Assembly: GCA_002391275.1 (NCBI GenBank)
Contig: DGSC01000017.1
Span: forward strand, 29,148-93,147
Origin: Prevotellaceae bacterium UBA4372
GTDB taxonomy: Bacteria > Bacteroidota > Bacteroidia > Bacteroidales > Bacteroidaceae
Direction of reading: 5' to 3'
DNA: 64,000 nt
A program made the translations under genes and the position numbers. Below are positions 52,125 through 60,310 of this stretch, in pieces (positions within the stretch are counted from its first letter, which is position 1; every line of letters starts with the position of its first letter). Under the pieces are notes generated by a model. That model was not told the DNA's origin. It was given only the letters and a program-made list of their open reading frames with translations, and searched no databases.

Positions 52125-53225
52125 ATGGAGCACCCAGAAAACAGCAGCGAATACAAAGGACTTGTAGTCAACGATGGCGTAGAACAGCCTTCCATTGTCA
52201 ACCCATATCTCCAACGTGGGCGTTTTGCTCGTCGCCGCCTCACCGTCGATGATTACGTCAACGGCATCCTCGATGGTAACGTAACCATCCTCGGGCAGGC
52301 CGTCACCCTTGTCGAAAGTACAAACCCCGAACATCAAGCTATTGCCCAACAAGTGATCGAACGTTGTCTGCCCTACAGCGGCAAGAGCGTGCGCATCGGA
52401 ATCAGTGGCGTTCCAGGAGCGGGAAAAAGCACCAGTATCGACGAGTTTGGCATCCATGTGCTTGAGCGTACGGGAGGACGACTTGCCGTGCTCGCCATCG
52501 ATCCTTCATCAGAGAAGACCAAAGGCTCTATTCTCGGCGACAAGACACGCATGGAGAAACTCTCCGTACATCCAGACTCGTTCATACGACCCAGCCCCTC
52601 AGCAGGTTCGCTTGGCGGTGTGGCTCGCAAGACGCGCGAGACTATCATCCTCTGCGAAGCTGCCGGCTTCGACAAAATCTTTGTCGAGACAGTAGGCGTA
52701 GGACAGAGCGAGACGGCCTGCCACTCCATGGTCGACTTCTTTCTTGTCATCCAGCTCGCAGGCACCGGCGACGAGCTTCAGGGCATCAAACGTGGCATAA
52801 TGGAGATGGCCGACGGCATCGCCATTAACAAATGCGACGGCGACAACGTCGACGCCTGTCATCTCGCTGCCCGTCAGTTCCAGAACGCCCTTCACCTCTT
52901 CCCCATGCCCGAGAGCGGTTGGTTACCCAAAGTACTCTGTTACTCTGGTTTCTACGGCTACGGCATCAAGGAAATATGGGATATGATCTATGACTACGTA
53001 GATTTTGTCAAAGCCAACGGCTACTTCGAGCATCGTCGTGCAGAGCAGGCCAAGTACTGGATGTACGAGAGCATCAACGAGCAACTACGAAACGGCTTCT
53101 TCCAGAACGAGACTATAGCGTCGCTTCTACCACGAGCTGAGGAGAGCGTACTCGCCGGGCAGAAAACATCCTTCGTCGCCGCCCGTCAGCTCCTCGATAC
53201 TTACTTCGCTCTCTTGAAAAACTAA
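52125..53225 (+). CDS. meaB: Methylmalonyl-CoA mutase-associated GTPase MeaB
   Basis: G3E-type P-loop GTPase (366 residues) that loads and protects adenosylcobalamin in methylmalonyl-CoA mutase. Walker A GVPGAGKST at 95-103, the segment VLAIDPSSEKTKGSILGDKTRM, FVETVGVGQSE (switch region) and NKCDGDN as the base-specificity motif. The C-terminal dimerisation helices follow. No mutase genes are in the window, so its partners lie elsewhere. Length and motifs are normal. Confidence 0.95.
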   Translation: MEHPENSSEYKGLVVNDGVEQPSIVNPYLQRGRFARRRLTVDDYVNGILDGNVTILGQAVTLVESTNPEHQAIAQQVIERCLPYSGKSVRIGISGVPGAGKSTSIDEFGIHVLERTGGRLAVLAIDPSSEKTKGSILGDKTRMEKLSVHPDSFIRPSPSAGSLGGVARKTRETIILCEAAGFDKIFVETVGVGQSETACHSMVDFFLVIQLAGTGDELQGIKRGIMEMADGIAINKCDGDNVDACHLAARQFQNALHLFPMPESGWLPKVLCYSGFYGYGIKEIWDMIYDYVDFVKANGYFEHRRAEQAKYWMYESINEQLRNGFFQNETIASLLPRAEESVLAGQKTSFVAARQLLDTYFALLKN

Positions 53226-53333
53226 GGACAGAAGAAGAGGTATCCGCCATTAAACGTCAGTCGGATGGTAGTGTTCCATGTTACGAATGACGTACTTCTG
53301 CATGCCTGCGCCTTTCTTATTTCCTCAGGCTGA

Positions 53334-54575
53334 TCAAAAGGTTTGATCTGGTTTCCTTACATCATATTCTACCACCCGACCTAAATGGTATTCAACTTGA
53401 TTAGGCTGGATAAACACCGTTTGACGGACTTCCACTAACATGACATCACGGTCCTTAGCATAGCCAGCAGAGAGCCGAAGCAGGTTGGGTTGGCGAACAT
53501 ACCTCTTACCCGTCTCCTTATCCACAAGTGTAAGTTTGCCCACCGTTGTGTTCTTGATTTGCCGGTATTCCACATCCTTTTCACCCCTGAAAATCTCGTT
53601 GAAGTAGACTTGCTTGATTGTCAAAGAGAGCACGTCTAAGCCTGCAGTATCAAAAGGCAGAGTTCTGAGGCGATTGACGGAATCGAAGACATTCCGTTCC
53701 AACGCTTGCTGCTCACGGTTATAGGTATAGTTTACGATGCTACCATCTATGAACTTCGCTATAGCCTCACGAATGATAGGGAGTGGTACCACAAACCATT
53801 CTTCTGGCTTTTTACCGCCTATCTCCACCTGATACTGAGCTGTGTGAAAGAACGTGTGAATCAAGGCTTCCAACTTCTGCACATTGACGTTATAGACGCG
53901 GTATGTGCCGAGCACCTCTACGTCGGCCATCAGATAGGTGCTTTCGTTACACGCATTTCGGATGCGCTGTTCAATAGGCGTCCTCGTGAAGCCAATCTTG
54001 TAGAGATTTTCAACCGATGCTATCCGCTCGTCTGTCGATAGAGAGCGAAGCACATAAATCCATCCCTGTGCCTCATCCTCGTCCGTGACATCCTTTCCTG
54101 ACAAAGCATCCAGCTCGTGTCCGTCGTTCGGCTCAGTGATGACATAGCCGTTTCGGGTAATGTTTTTACCGATGGTTCGGAAAAGGATATTCGACTCCGT
54201 ACCGTCTTCATAGATGACACGCGAGCGTCCGTCCTTTCGCACACGATCCTTTATTTGTCGTTGAGCCACGTCCAGCTCTTCGATATATCCCATCTGCCCG
54301 TCTGCGATAAAGAATGTGTTCTCCTGCACATTGTCTTCCTTGTAACGTACAAGCGAACGCCTGCCCTCACGCAAATCCTTACGCACTTGTGCGAACAGAT
54401 GGGCATAGTTGGCAAAGTTGGCACATGTCTTCCTTTGAGCCACTTCGTCAGCTTGACTTCTCTTGCTCCGACCTTGTCTTATGGCTTCGGGCAAGTCAAA
54501 AAGTCTTTGCTCTGCCTCACTTATCTCAAAAATGGGATCGCTGAGAATATCGTCCAGTTCCTTGTCAATCATCAT
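53334..54575 (-). CDS. GIY-YIG (T5orf172-type) nuclease with C-terminal ASCH-like domain
   Basis: 413 residues, cytoplasmic. Residues 1-110 are helical and carry an N-terminal motif DILSDPIF (9-16). The GIY-YIG domain is at 171-262: GWIYVL for GIY, YKIGFT for YIG, an Arg after it (QRIRNAC), the late Glu in KLEALIH and EEWFVVPL at its end. From about 315 the sequence LSLTIKQVYFNEIFRGEKDVEYR matches the ASCH/PUA-like start. Such folds bind RNA or modified bases. It begins 4 codons inside the 3' end of the 95-aa gene (54565-54575 overlap) and is last in the methyltransferase-helicase operon. It is the likely nuclease of that unit; activity is inferred. Confidence 0.82.
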   Translation of the reverse strand: MMIDKELDDILSDPIFEISEAEQRLFDLPEAIRQGRSKRSQADEVAQRKTCANFANYAHLFAQVRKDLREGRRSLVRYKEDNVQENTFFIADGQMGYIEELDVAQRQIKDRVRKDGRSRVIYEDGTESNILFRTIGKNITRNGYVITEPNDGHELDALSGKDVTDEDEAQGWIYVLRSLSTDERIASVENLYKIGFTRTPIEQRIRNACNESTYLMADVEVLGTYRVYNVNVQKLEALIHTFFHTAQYQVEIGGKKPEEWFVVPLPIIREAIAKFIDGSIVNYTYNREQQALERNVFDSVNRLRTLPFDTAGLDVLSLTIKQVYFNEIFRGEKDVEYRQIKNTTVGKLTLVDKETGKRYVRQPNLLRLSAGYAKDRDVMLVEVRQTVFIQPNQVEYHLGRVVEYDVRKPDQTF

Positions 54576-54852
54576 ACACCGTATCTAAAAGTCCATACTC
54601 ATCATTTGCTCTCAGCATTTCTCTTCTGCGGTCATCATCAATGATACCCTGCAGCCGCCTTGCCAACAGCCATTCTGGGCGGTTACGCTTGTTCATCTTA
54701 GGTGCTGCTCCACCATGCACGCTGCTCCATTGGCACAACTCCTGAAAGCCTACCCTGACCACATCATCCTCCGTAGGCCGTGGAGCGCGTGGATGGACGT
54801 TGGCAAACAGTGGGTCAGCAAATATCTGCAATAAATCCTTTGGCCATTCCAT
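54565..54852 (-). CDS. 95-aa protein of the restriction-like operon
   Basis: 95 residues, no homologue I recognise. It begins MEWPKDLLQIFADPLFANVH, and the stretch LLQIFADPLF resembles DILSDPIF near the start of the following GIY-YIG protein. The centre (PKMNKRNRPEWLLARRLQGI) is basic. It sits between the helicase gene (5 bases upstream) and the nuclease gene (11-base overlap), so all three are translated together. A role as adaptor or regulatory subunit is plausible but only inferred. Confidence 0.75.
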   Translation of the reverse strand: MEWPKDLLQIFADPLFANVHPRAPRPTEDDVVRVGFQELCQWSSVHGGAAPKMNKRNRPEWLLARRLQGIIDDDRRREMLRANDEYGLLDTVYDD

Positions 54853-54857
54853 ATCGT

Positions 54858-56897
54858 CTATTTCTTTTTACGTTTACTTTCCGGCATATCTAACCCCAAT
54901 TCATACCGTATCTTATAGTTCTTCAGTATGCGGATTGCTTCTGCCATACGTCGCACGGTCAGGTCTGGGTCTTTCAGTGAAGGCAGCTCGCTGTGCTCCT
55001 TGCGCCACTCCTGGAACACATTGAGATAAATGCGCTTGGCCTCATCAATGTCCATATTGATTTTCTTGTCCTCTATGGCATCCTGAATGGCACGCAGCAC
55101 CGGGGCATCAATCTCATTGGACATAATCTCGTAGGCACGCTGGAAAGGATTCACGGCTTCTATGAGGTTGATGTTTAAATCGTCTATGTTGATAAAGGTA
55201 TTCGCAATCTTCACCAACCGACCGCCCTCACTGTTCTCCACGTCTTCCACGATGTTCTTTCCTTTCAGCACAAAGTCCAGCACCACACGCTGGCTGACAG
55301 CTTCCACCTCCTCTTCTTCCAGTTCAGGATGCAGCTCCTCCACAATCTTCGGGATATACACCTTATTGATAATCTCCGGTGCCACCCCTTCGATGGCTTC
55401 ATGGATTAGCGGGTGTTGCAGGATTCCCGCCTTCAGTTCGTCCAAGTCTTCTTCTACAATTTGTCGAGCGCGTTCTGTCCCCAAAGGCTTCAGTCCTTCC
55501 ACCACAATTCGTCGACGTGGGTCGCCGTTGCTATCCTCGTCATCACGTGTGGTCTTGAAGTTCCACTTGGGAGCCATCACCTGCTCCATGAGCAGCGAAG
55601 CCGTGATTGCTTTCAGCATATCATTCACGGCCACCACCACATCATCTTGTGTCTCATCGGGTGCCGCAATGAGATTAGTGAACTGTGCATGTTCCTTCCC
55701 TTCGCTGTCGCGGGTACAACGGCCGATAATCTGTACGATTTCAGTTAGTGAACCTCTCACACCGATGGTCAGGCAATGTTCGCACCACTCCCAGTCGAAG
55801 CCCTCCTTAGCCATGCCCATGGCGATGATGATGTCCACATCTTCGCGCCGTTTCATCCGTTGCAAATAGCCTTGCACTCGTCGCCGGTGTTCTACGTCGG
55901 GCTCCACCAGGTCGGCCACTTTCAGTAGCCGCCCATCCTTCGTCCTCACGGTAATGATACTGGTATTGTAGTCCTCGTCCACTCGGCTGCCTATGAGGTC
56001 GATAATCTGTTTCACCTGTTCAAACTTGTCGTAGGCTCCTGCAGCCTTCGAGTTGGTCACGGGGATGTGAATCAGTGTCTTCTGCCGTGTGTCCAGCACC
56101 TTGTGCAGTGCCGATAGGTAATGTCCGCGGTAGAAATGATAACCGAGCCCGAGGCTCTTCAGATAGCGATAACCGTTCAGTTGGTCGTAGTAGGTGAACT
56201 GCACGGGTGTGAAGCGTATCTGATCCTCCTGACGCAGCACAGGAGTGCCATCTCCCCTGAAGTAAGAACCTGTCATAGCCAAGATATGGGCGTTTGTGCG
56301 GTTCATCAGGCGTCGCACCAATTCTCCCAAACCGTTGTCGGCATCAGCCGAGGTATGGTGGAACTCATCGATGCCGAAGAAAAGGTCATTCAGTTGCTCG
56401 TCCCTCAGTTCTTTCAGGGCAAAGCGCAAGGTGGCGTGCGTGCAAACCAAAGTCTGAGCCTTCGTGAATGGCTCCACAAATTCCTTAAAGCGCTTCACCT
56501 TGTCTTTCTCGTTCTCCACATCGCAGAGGTTGAAATAGACGGGCACGCTCCAGTCGACAAAGAATCCGTTTCGTTTCAATGGTGTAGGCAGGAAACTGCG
56601 TCCAATGCTCTTCTCCGGCACGGCTACAATCACCTTCCTGATACCCTGATGGGCCAGCTTGTCCAAGGCCACAAACATCATGGCCCTTGACTTTCCCGAG
56701 GCCGGCGGAGCCTTCACCAGTAAGTACTGCTCGTTCCTTTGTTCATACACACGGGCTTGCATCTCGCGCATCCCCTGTGCATCCGTGTTGGTTGACCTTC
56801 CCGTCTGTTCATACGTGATGGTCATTTGGTCGTTCTGATAGTTCTCGTTCTGTACCATAGCGCAGGAAAACGGCTCATCCGAGAGCCTCTTCATCAT
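54858..56897 (-). CDS. DEAD/DEAH-type helicase (superfamily 2) of the restriction-like operon
   Basis: 679 residues. Motif I KAPPASGKSRAMMF (Gly/Ser/Lys at about 63-70), motif II IDEFHH (176-181), motif III AMTGSYF and motif VI QIIGRCTRD, so both RecA-like domains are complete. Residues 400-679 are a long acidic, helical C-terminal extension (VEELHPELEEEEVEAVSQRV) without known motif. Such helicases act in restriction systems as DNA translocases. It follows the methyltransferase gene with 55 bases between and precedes the 95-aa gene by 5. ATG 56897 is chosen; Met14 or Met25 are alternatives. Confidence 0.88.
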   Translation of the reverse strand: MMKRLSDEPFSCAMVQNENYQNDQMTITYEQTGRSTNTDAQGMREMQARVYEQRNEQYLLVKAPPASGKSRAMMFVALDKLAHQGIRKVIVAVPEKSIGRSFLPTPLKRNGFFVDWSVPVYFNLCDVENEKDKVKRFKEFVEPFTKAQTLVCTHATLRFALKELRDEQLNDLFFGIDEFHHTSADADNGLGELVRRLMNRTNAHILAMTGSYFRGDGTPVLRQEDQIRFTPVQFTYYDQLNGYRYLKSLGLGYHFYRGHYLSALHKVLDTRQKTLIHIPVTNSKAAGAYDKFEQVKQIIDLIGSRVDEDYNTSIITVRTKDGRLLKVADLVEPDVEHRRRVQGYLQRMKRREDVDIIIAMGMAKEGFDWEWCEHCLTIGVRGSLTEIVQIIGRCTRDSEGKEHAQFTNLIAAPDETQDDVVVAVNDMLKAITASLLMEQVMAPKWNFKTTRDDEDSNGDPRRRIVVEGLKPLGTERARQIVEEDLDELKAGILQHPLIHEAIEGVAPEIINKVYIPKIVEELHPELEEEEVEAVSQRVVLDFVLKGKNIVEDVENSEGGRLVKIANTFINIDDLNINLIEAVNPFQRAYEIMSNEIDAPVLRAIQDAIEDKKINMDIDEAKRIYLNVFQEWRKEHSELPSLKDPDLTVRRMAEAIRILKNYKIRYELGLDMPESKRKKK

Positions 56898-56952
56898 TTT
56901 TTTAGATTGATGTATTTTCTATGCAGTTTCATTACTTCGAATAACCTTTCGT

Positions 56953-59697
56953 TCACCTCTCTCTCATCTTATCGTACAGCTTCAACAGCAGTTCCAGTCG
57001 CTCATTTTCGTCGCGGAAGGGTTGCTGCCGATAGCAGCTGTCCACCAGCAAGTCCAGTTGATGATGCGCCTCGCGCAGGTCAGCAGGCATCGTATCGGGG
57101 TCATAGAGTTCGGCCAAGGTCTTGCCGTGGTGGGCTTCGCGAGCGCCCAACACCTCCCATGCCGCATCCTCAAGAGCCGCCTTCTGCTCGGAAGTGAGCT
57201 GTGGGAAAGGGAAGGGATTATAGCAGAGGCCTGCCGAATAGCGATACCGTGTCTCCAGTCGACCGCCAATGGCACGCACCCAAGCCATATGCATGGCTGA
57301 GGTGAGGATGCCGAAGAGCCATTCGGGAGCATCGTAGATGGCGAAGGCAGAATCGGAAACAACAGTCTCCTCTTCAATATACTTCATCGGAATGTATTCC
57401 CTTTGCTCTGATGAAACACGTGGAATGATTATCAGCTTTGCATCTTCATGCCGAACTTCTCCAAATTTATAAGGTGTAGTAGCCAACCTTCTTGTTGCTG
57501 CCCGTCTGCTATTCAGCCTTGACAGCTCACACCTCTTTATGCGATCTCTAATAGGAGGAATCCCGTATGCTACGTTCTTTTCTGCATCGGTAATCCATAG
57601 GCAATAACGCTCCACCCTCCGAATGAGTTCAAGAGAACCCATCAACGGCTTGATGAAGTGCATTGCTTCAGGGTAATCTTCTATGACCTTATCTTTCTCA
57701 TATTTATCCAGGCATAGGGCACCCTCGTCATTTGCCATACTACCAAAGACAATTTCGGGAACATTGCATAGTGTTTGAGTATGGGAACACACAATCATAT
57801 TGCTTCCTTCTGTAAGATAGGGGTTGATATTAGCAACGGCTATAGCTTTCCCCTCTTCAAAAAGATATTTTCCACCTTTATCTTCATTACGTATTCCCAC
57901 AATGATGCACGTCACTCCAGCATTGTACTTAGCATTATTTGTCCACCTGAAAGAATGATGAGCGAAGAAGATTTCTTGTTGGTTCTTGAAGATATGCGGC
58001 CAAAGGAGGCTCACTTGCAGACCTTGGCAAATAGAGTTAGTACTTACGAAGGCATACTTCGCCCGCGTACCTTTTATATATTGTGACGCAAGCAGGAACC
58101 AGCAAGCGATGTAATCAAGGTTGTTGCAGCCACTCTCGTGATTGAACACCTGTTCAACCTCACGCTTTTGACTCTCATCTTGCAGGCGAGCGCCCAAGTA
58201 CGGCGGATTTCCCATCACATACACCTCCTCGTCCTCCTTGTGCGGACACACCGTGTTCCAATCCACTCGGCAGGCATTGCCGCAGTGGAAGTTGTGGTTC
58301 TGCTTCAGTGGAAGGGCCTTGATATTCACGCCGAAGTCGCGAGTGAAGAGGCTGTTCATCTGATGCTCGGCCAGCCAGAGGGAGAGAACGGCGGTCTCGC
58401 AGGCGAAGTCGTTAATCTCAAGACCGTAGAACTGGGCGATGCTAATGATGCTGCCGTCGATGAACTGCAGGTCGCGGTCGGGTTCCATCAACTGCCGCAA
58501 CTTGAGGATGCGCATCTCCAACTGACGCAACTCCTTGTAGGCGATGATGAGAAAGTTGCCACTGCCGCAGGCTGGGTCGAAGAACTTCATACGGCTCATG
58601 CGGACCAGCAAGCGATTGCAGGAACGGACCAGGGGACGACAAGCATCGAAATAATGTTTGCGCCCATCGGCACTCTGGTCGAAGAGGTTGTTTTGCTCTT
58701 GCTGCTTGCGCTCAATCGCGCGGTATTCGTCATACAACGCATCCATGAACAACGGGTTGATGACCTTCTTGATGTTCGATACGCTGGTGTAGTGCATCCC
58801 CAACCCGCTGCGCAGTTCGGGCGAGACCACCGCCTGAATCATCGAGCCGAAGATGTCGGGGTTTATCTTCGCCCAGTTCAGCGCACCGCACTCCAAGATG
58901 AGTTTGCGGATGCGGGCATTCATGGCGGGAATCTGAATCACCTTGGAAAAGAGGCCACCGTTCACGTAGGGGAACTGCGCCCAGCGGCTGTTCACGCCGA
59001 TGCGCACAGGCATGTCCATGGTTCGGAAGGCGCCATCGAAGAACTCCTGTAGGTCGGTGCCGTCGGCTCGTGTGGTGTCATGGATGGCATTCGTGAAGAG
59101 GTCCTTCTCGAAGATGCCGGTATCCTCGGCAAAGAAGCAGAACAGCAGGCGCGACATGAACACGTTCAGGTCGTGCGTGTCGGCGGTGATACCGATATGG
59201 TTGTGACGGCGTATCTCATCGTGAATCTGCGCCATCTTGTAGGCGGCCTTCACGTCGGCGTCATTCTCCTCAATATTACGGATCTTGCGCACGCCCCATA
59301 GAGGCGAGAAGAACTCATAGTCGGTGTAGAGGTTATCCAGATGGTTCTCGTAGCTCTCCTCCACGGCGGGGTCGAAAGCCTTGATGACCCGCCCGTCGCT
59401 CACGGCGAGGATGGCAGGATGGTTCTTGACGACCCACTTGTCGCGCTTCATCGTCTCCAATTGGGTGTTCATCTCCACTGTCCGCACCAGCCTATAGGCC
59501 AGGATGTTCTTGATGAGCAGTCCGTCGAACGACGCCACCGTGCCCTTGCCCTCCCTGTACCTTTGTACAATCGTGGGCGAGGCACCGATGGCCTGCATGA
59601 GCAAGAAAGGAATCTCCTCTATAGAGAACTCCCCGCGGAATGCCTCTAATCCAAGACCTATCTCCACGTAGGTCTTGGCCGTCTTGATAGCAGCCAT
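56953..59697 (-). CDS. Class I SAM-dependent DNA methyltransferase, MmeI/YeeA-like
   Basis: 914 residues. The region 155-320 (MAQIHDEIRRHNHIGI, LLFCFFAEDTGIFE, FPYVNGGLF, GMHYTSVSNIKKVINPLF) follows the helical domain of MmeI-type enzymes. The methyltransferase domain has DPACGSGNFL at 374-383 and NPPY at 497-500, the N6-adenine/N4-cytosine order. A target-recognition region and C-terminal helical part follow (EYIPMKYIEEETVVSD onward). The N-terminal 130 residues lack the D..ExK nuclease motif of MmeI and begin TAKTYVEIGLGLEAF, so it probably modifies DNA only. It heads a minus-strand operon with helicase, 95-aa protein and GIY-YIG nuclease, preceded by a structured leader. Confidence 0.88.
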   Translation of the reverse strand: MAAIKTAKTYVEIGLGLEAFRGEFSIEEIPFLLMQAIGASPTIVQRYREGKGTVASFDGLLIKNILAYRLVRTVEMNTQLETMKRDKWVVKNHPAILAVSDGRVIKAFDPAVEESYENHLDNLYTDYEFFSPLWGVRKIRNIEENDADVKAAYKMAQIHDEIRRHNHIGITADTHDLNVFMSRLLFCFFAEDTGIFEKDLFTNAIHDTTRADGTDLQEFFDGAFRTMDMPVRIGVNSRWAQFPYVNGGLFSKVIQIPAMNARIRKLILECGALNWAKINPDIFGSMIQAVVSPELRSGLGMHYTSVSNIKKVINPLFMDALYDEYRAIERKQQEQNNLFDQSADGRKHYFDACRPLVRSCNRLLVRMSRMKFFDPACGSGNFLIIAYKELRQLEMRILKLRQLMEPDRDLQFIDGSIISIAQFYGLEINDFACETAVLSLWLAEHQMNSLFTRDFGVNIKALPLKQNHNFHCGNACRVDWNTVCPHKEDEEVYVMGNPPYLGARLQDESQKREVEQVFNHESGCNNLDYIACWFLLASQYIKGTRAKYAFVSTNSICQGLQVSLLWPHIFKNQQEIFFAHHSFRWTNNAKYNAGVTCIIVGIRNEDKGGKYLFEEGKAIAVANINPYLTEGSNMIVCSHTQTLCNVPEIVFGSMANDEGALCLDKYEKDKVIEDYPEAMHFIKPLMGSLELIRRVERYCLWITDAEKNVAYGIPPIRDRIKRCELSRLNSRRAATRRLATTPYKFGEVRHEDAKLIIIPRVSSEQREYIPMKYIEEETVVSDSAFAIYDAPEWLFGILTSAMHMAWVRAIGGRLETRYRYSAGLCYNPFPFPQLTSEQKAALEDAAWEVLGAREAHHGKTLAELYDPDTMPADLREAHHQLDLLVDSCYRQQPFRDENERLELLLKLYDKMRER

Positions 59698-59702
59698 AGT
59701 TG

Positions 59703-59734
59703 CGATAACGTTTTAGCCAGCACACACGTTATCG
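59703..59734 (-). promoter_or_regulatory. Hairpin at the methyltransferase start
   Basis: CGATAACG at 59703-59710 pairs exactly with CGTTATCG at 59727-59734. It begins 6 bases before the start codon on the minus strand, where folding could affect ribosome access. Confidence 0.6.
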
Positions 59735-59760
59735 GCAAGTCTATAGGCTCCTCCAACGCC

Positions 59761-59817
59761 GGGCCTCCAGACATGGAAATAGCGCAGGTCACGCTACTTA
59801 TCCATATCTGGAGGCCC
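59761..59817 (-). promoter_or_regulatory. Long hairpin in the leader of the restriction-like operon
   Basis: Arms 59761-59777 and 59801-59817 pair over 17 bases with one mismatch (core GGGCCTCCAGA). Inside, TAGCG and CGCTA pair around a 7-base loop. It is too long and exact to be chance; function may be regulatory. Confidence 0.75.
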
Positions 59818-59915
59818 TAGGAAAGCCTATACTACCTGATAAGTCTGTGCCTACGCTATCGCATAGGCATTAACTTGTCTTTTAGGTAGTATGAATATCA
59901 TGTGAATTTCCTAGG
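59816..59915 (-). promoter_or_regulatory. Nested inverted repeats in the leader of the restriction-like operon
   Basis: Concentric pairs: CCTAGGAAA (59816-59824) with TTTCCTAGG (59907-59915); ATACTACCT (59829-59837) with AGGTAGTAT (59884-59892); then TGCCTA with TAGGCA around 59850-59870. They form one branched or stacked stem of about 100 bases. Together with the two neighbouring hairpins nearly the whole leader folds. Nothing in 59698-60034 looks coding. Confidence 0.72.
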
Positions 59916-60034
59916 TTCCCAGATATATACCAACAACATTAATGCTGTATTTGTTTCTGTAAAGAATCAGAAAGGTAGCCTCCGCTGAGGCTCTCAGCGC
60001 TCTGGTTGGAGCTATATTTCATCCTTTCGTTTGC

Positions 60035-60042
60035 AAAGATAT
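60035..60042 (-). promoter_or_regulatory. Candidate -7 box of the restriction-like operon
   Basis: TATCTTTG on the minus strand, about 337 bases upstream of the methyltransferase start. If used, the leader would contain all the hairpins at 59703-59915. Confidence 0.5.
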
Positions 60043-60284
60043 AAAAAGATTGGCGTGTAGAGATCAGAAAGAGGATAATTTTCGAAGGAAATGAAAATAA
60101 TTATGAATAAGAGTACCAAGGTTATTAAAAGCGTATCAATAGCCGCAGGGACAGCTACGGCAAACAAAAAGAATGGATGAGGAGAACACTGGGCGAATGT
60201 TTTTATCATTGCAAAAGTTAGACCAGACTTGGAGTTAGGCAAAACTTTTCCACAAGAAAAGATACAGGATTGCGGAATAAATGC

Positions 60285-60292
60285 TACTTTTG
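60285..60292 (+). promoter_or_regulatory. Bacteroidota -7 box for dnaG
   Basis: TACTTTTG lies inside an upstream in-frame reading from ATG 60281, which supports the downstream ATG 60311 as the real dnaG start. Confidence 0.6.
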
Positions 60293-60310
60293 CAGACGAA
60301 AGCAACTCGT

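Noticed and set aside
59761..59915. Integron attC site or tRNA
   Set aside because: The hairpins lack attC core sites and the tRNA cloverleaf with TTCGA arm; the pairing suggests a leader structure instead.
60091..60180. Plus-strand 29-codon frame starting ATGAAAATAATT
   Set aside because: Short basic peptide with no promoter match of its own and no recognised relatives; insufficient support.
60012..60305. Minus-strand open frame of 97 codons between the restriction-like operon and dnaG
   Set aside because: It overlaps the promoter boxes of both neighbours, has no domain, and its hydrophobic stretch could arise from AT-rich sequence.
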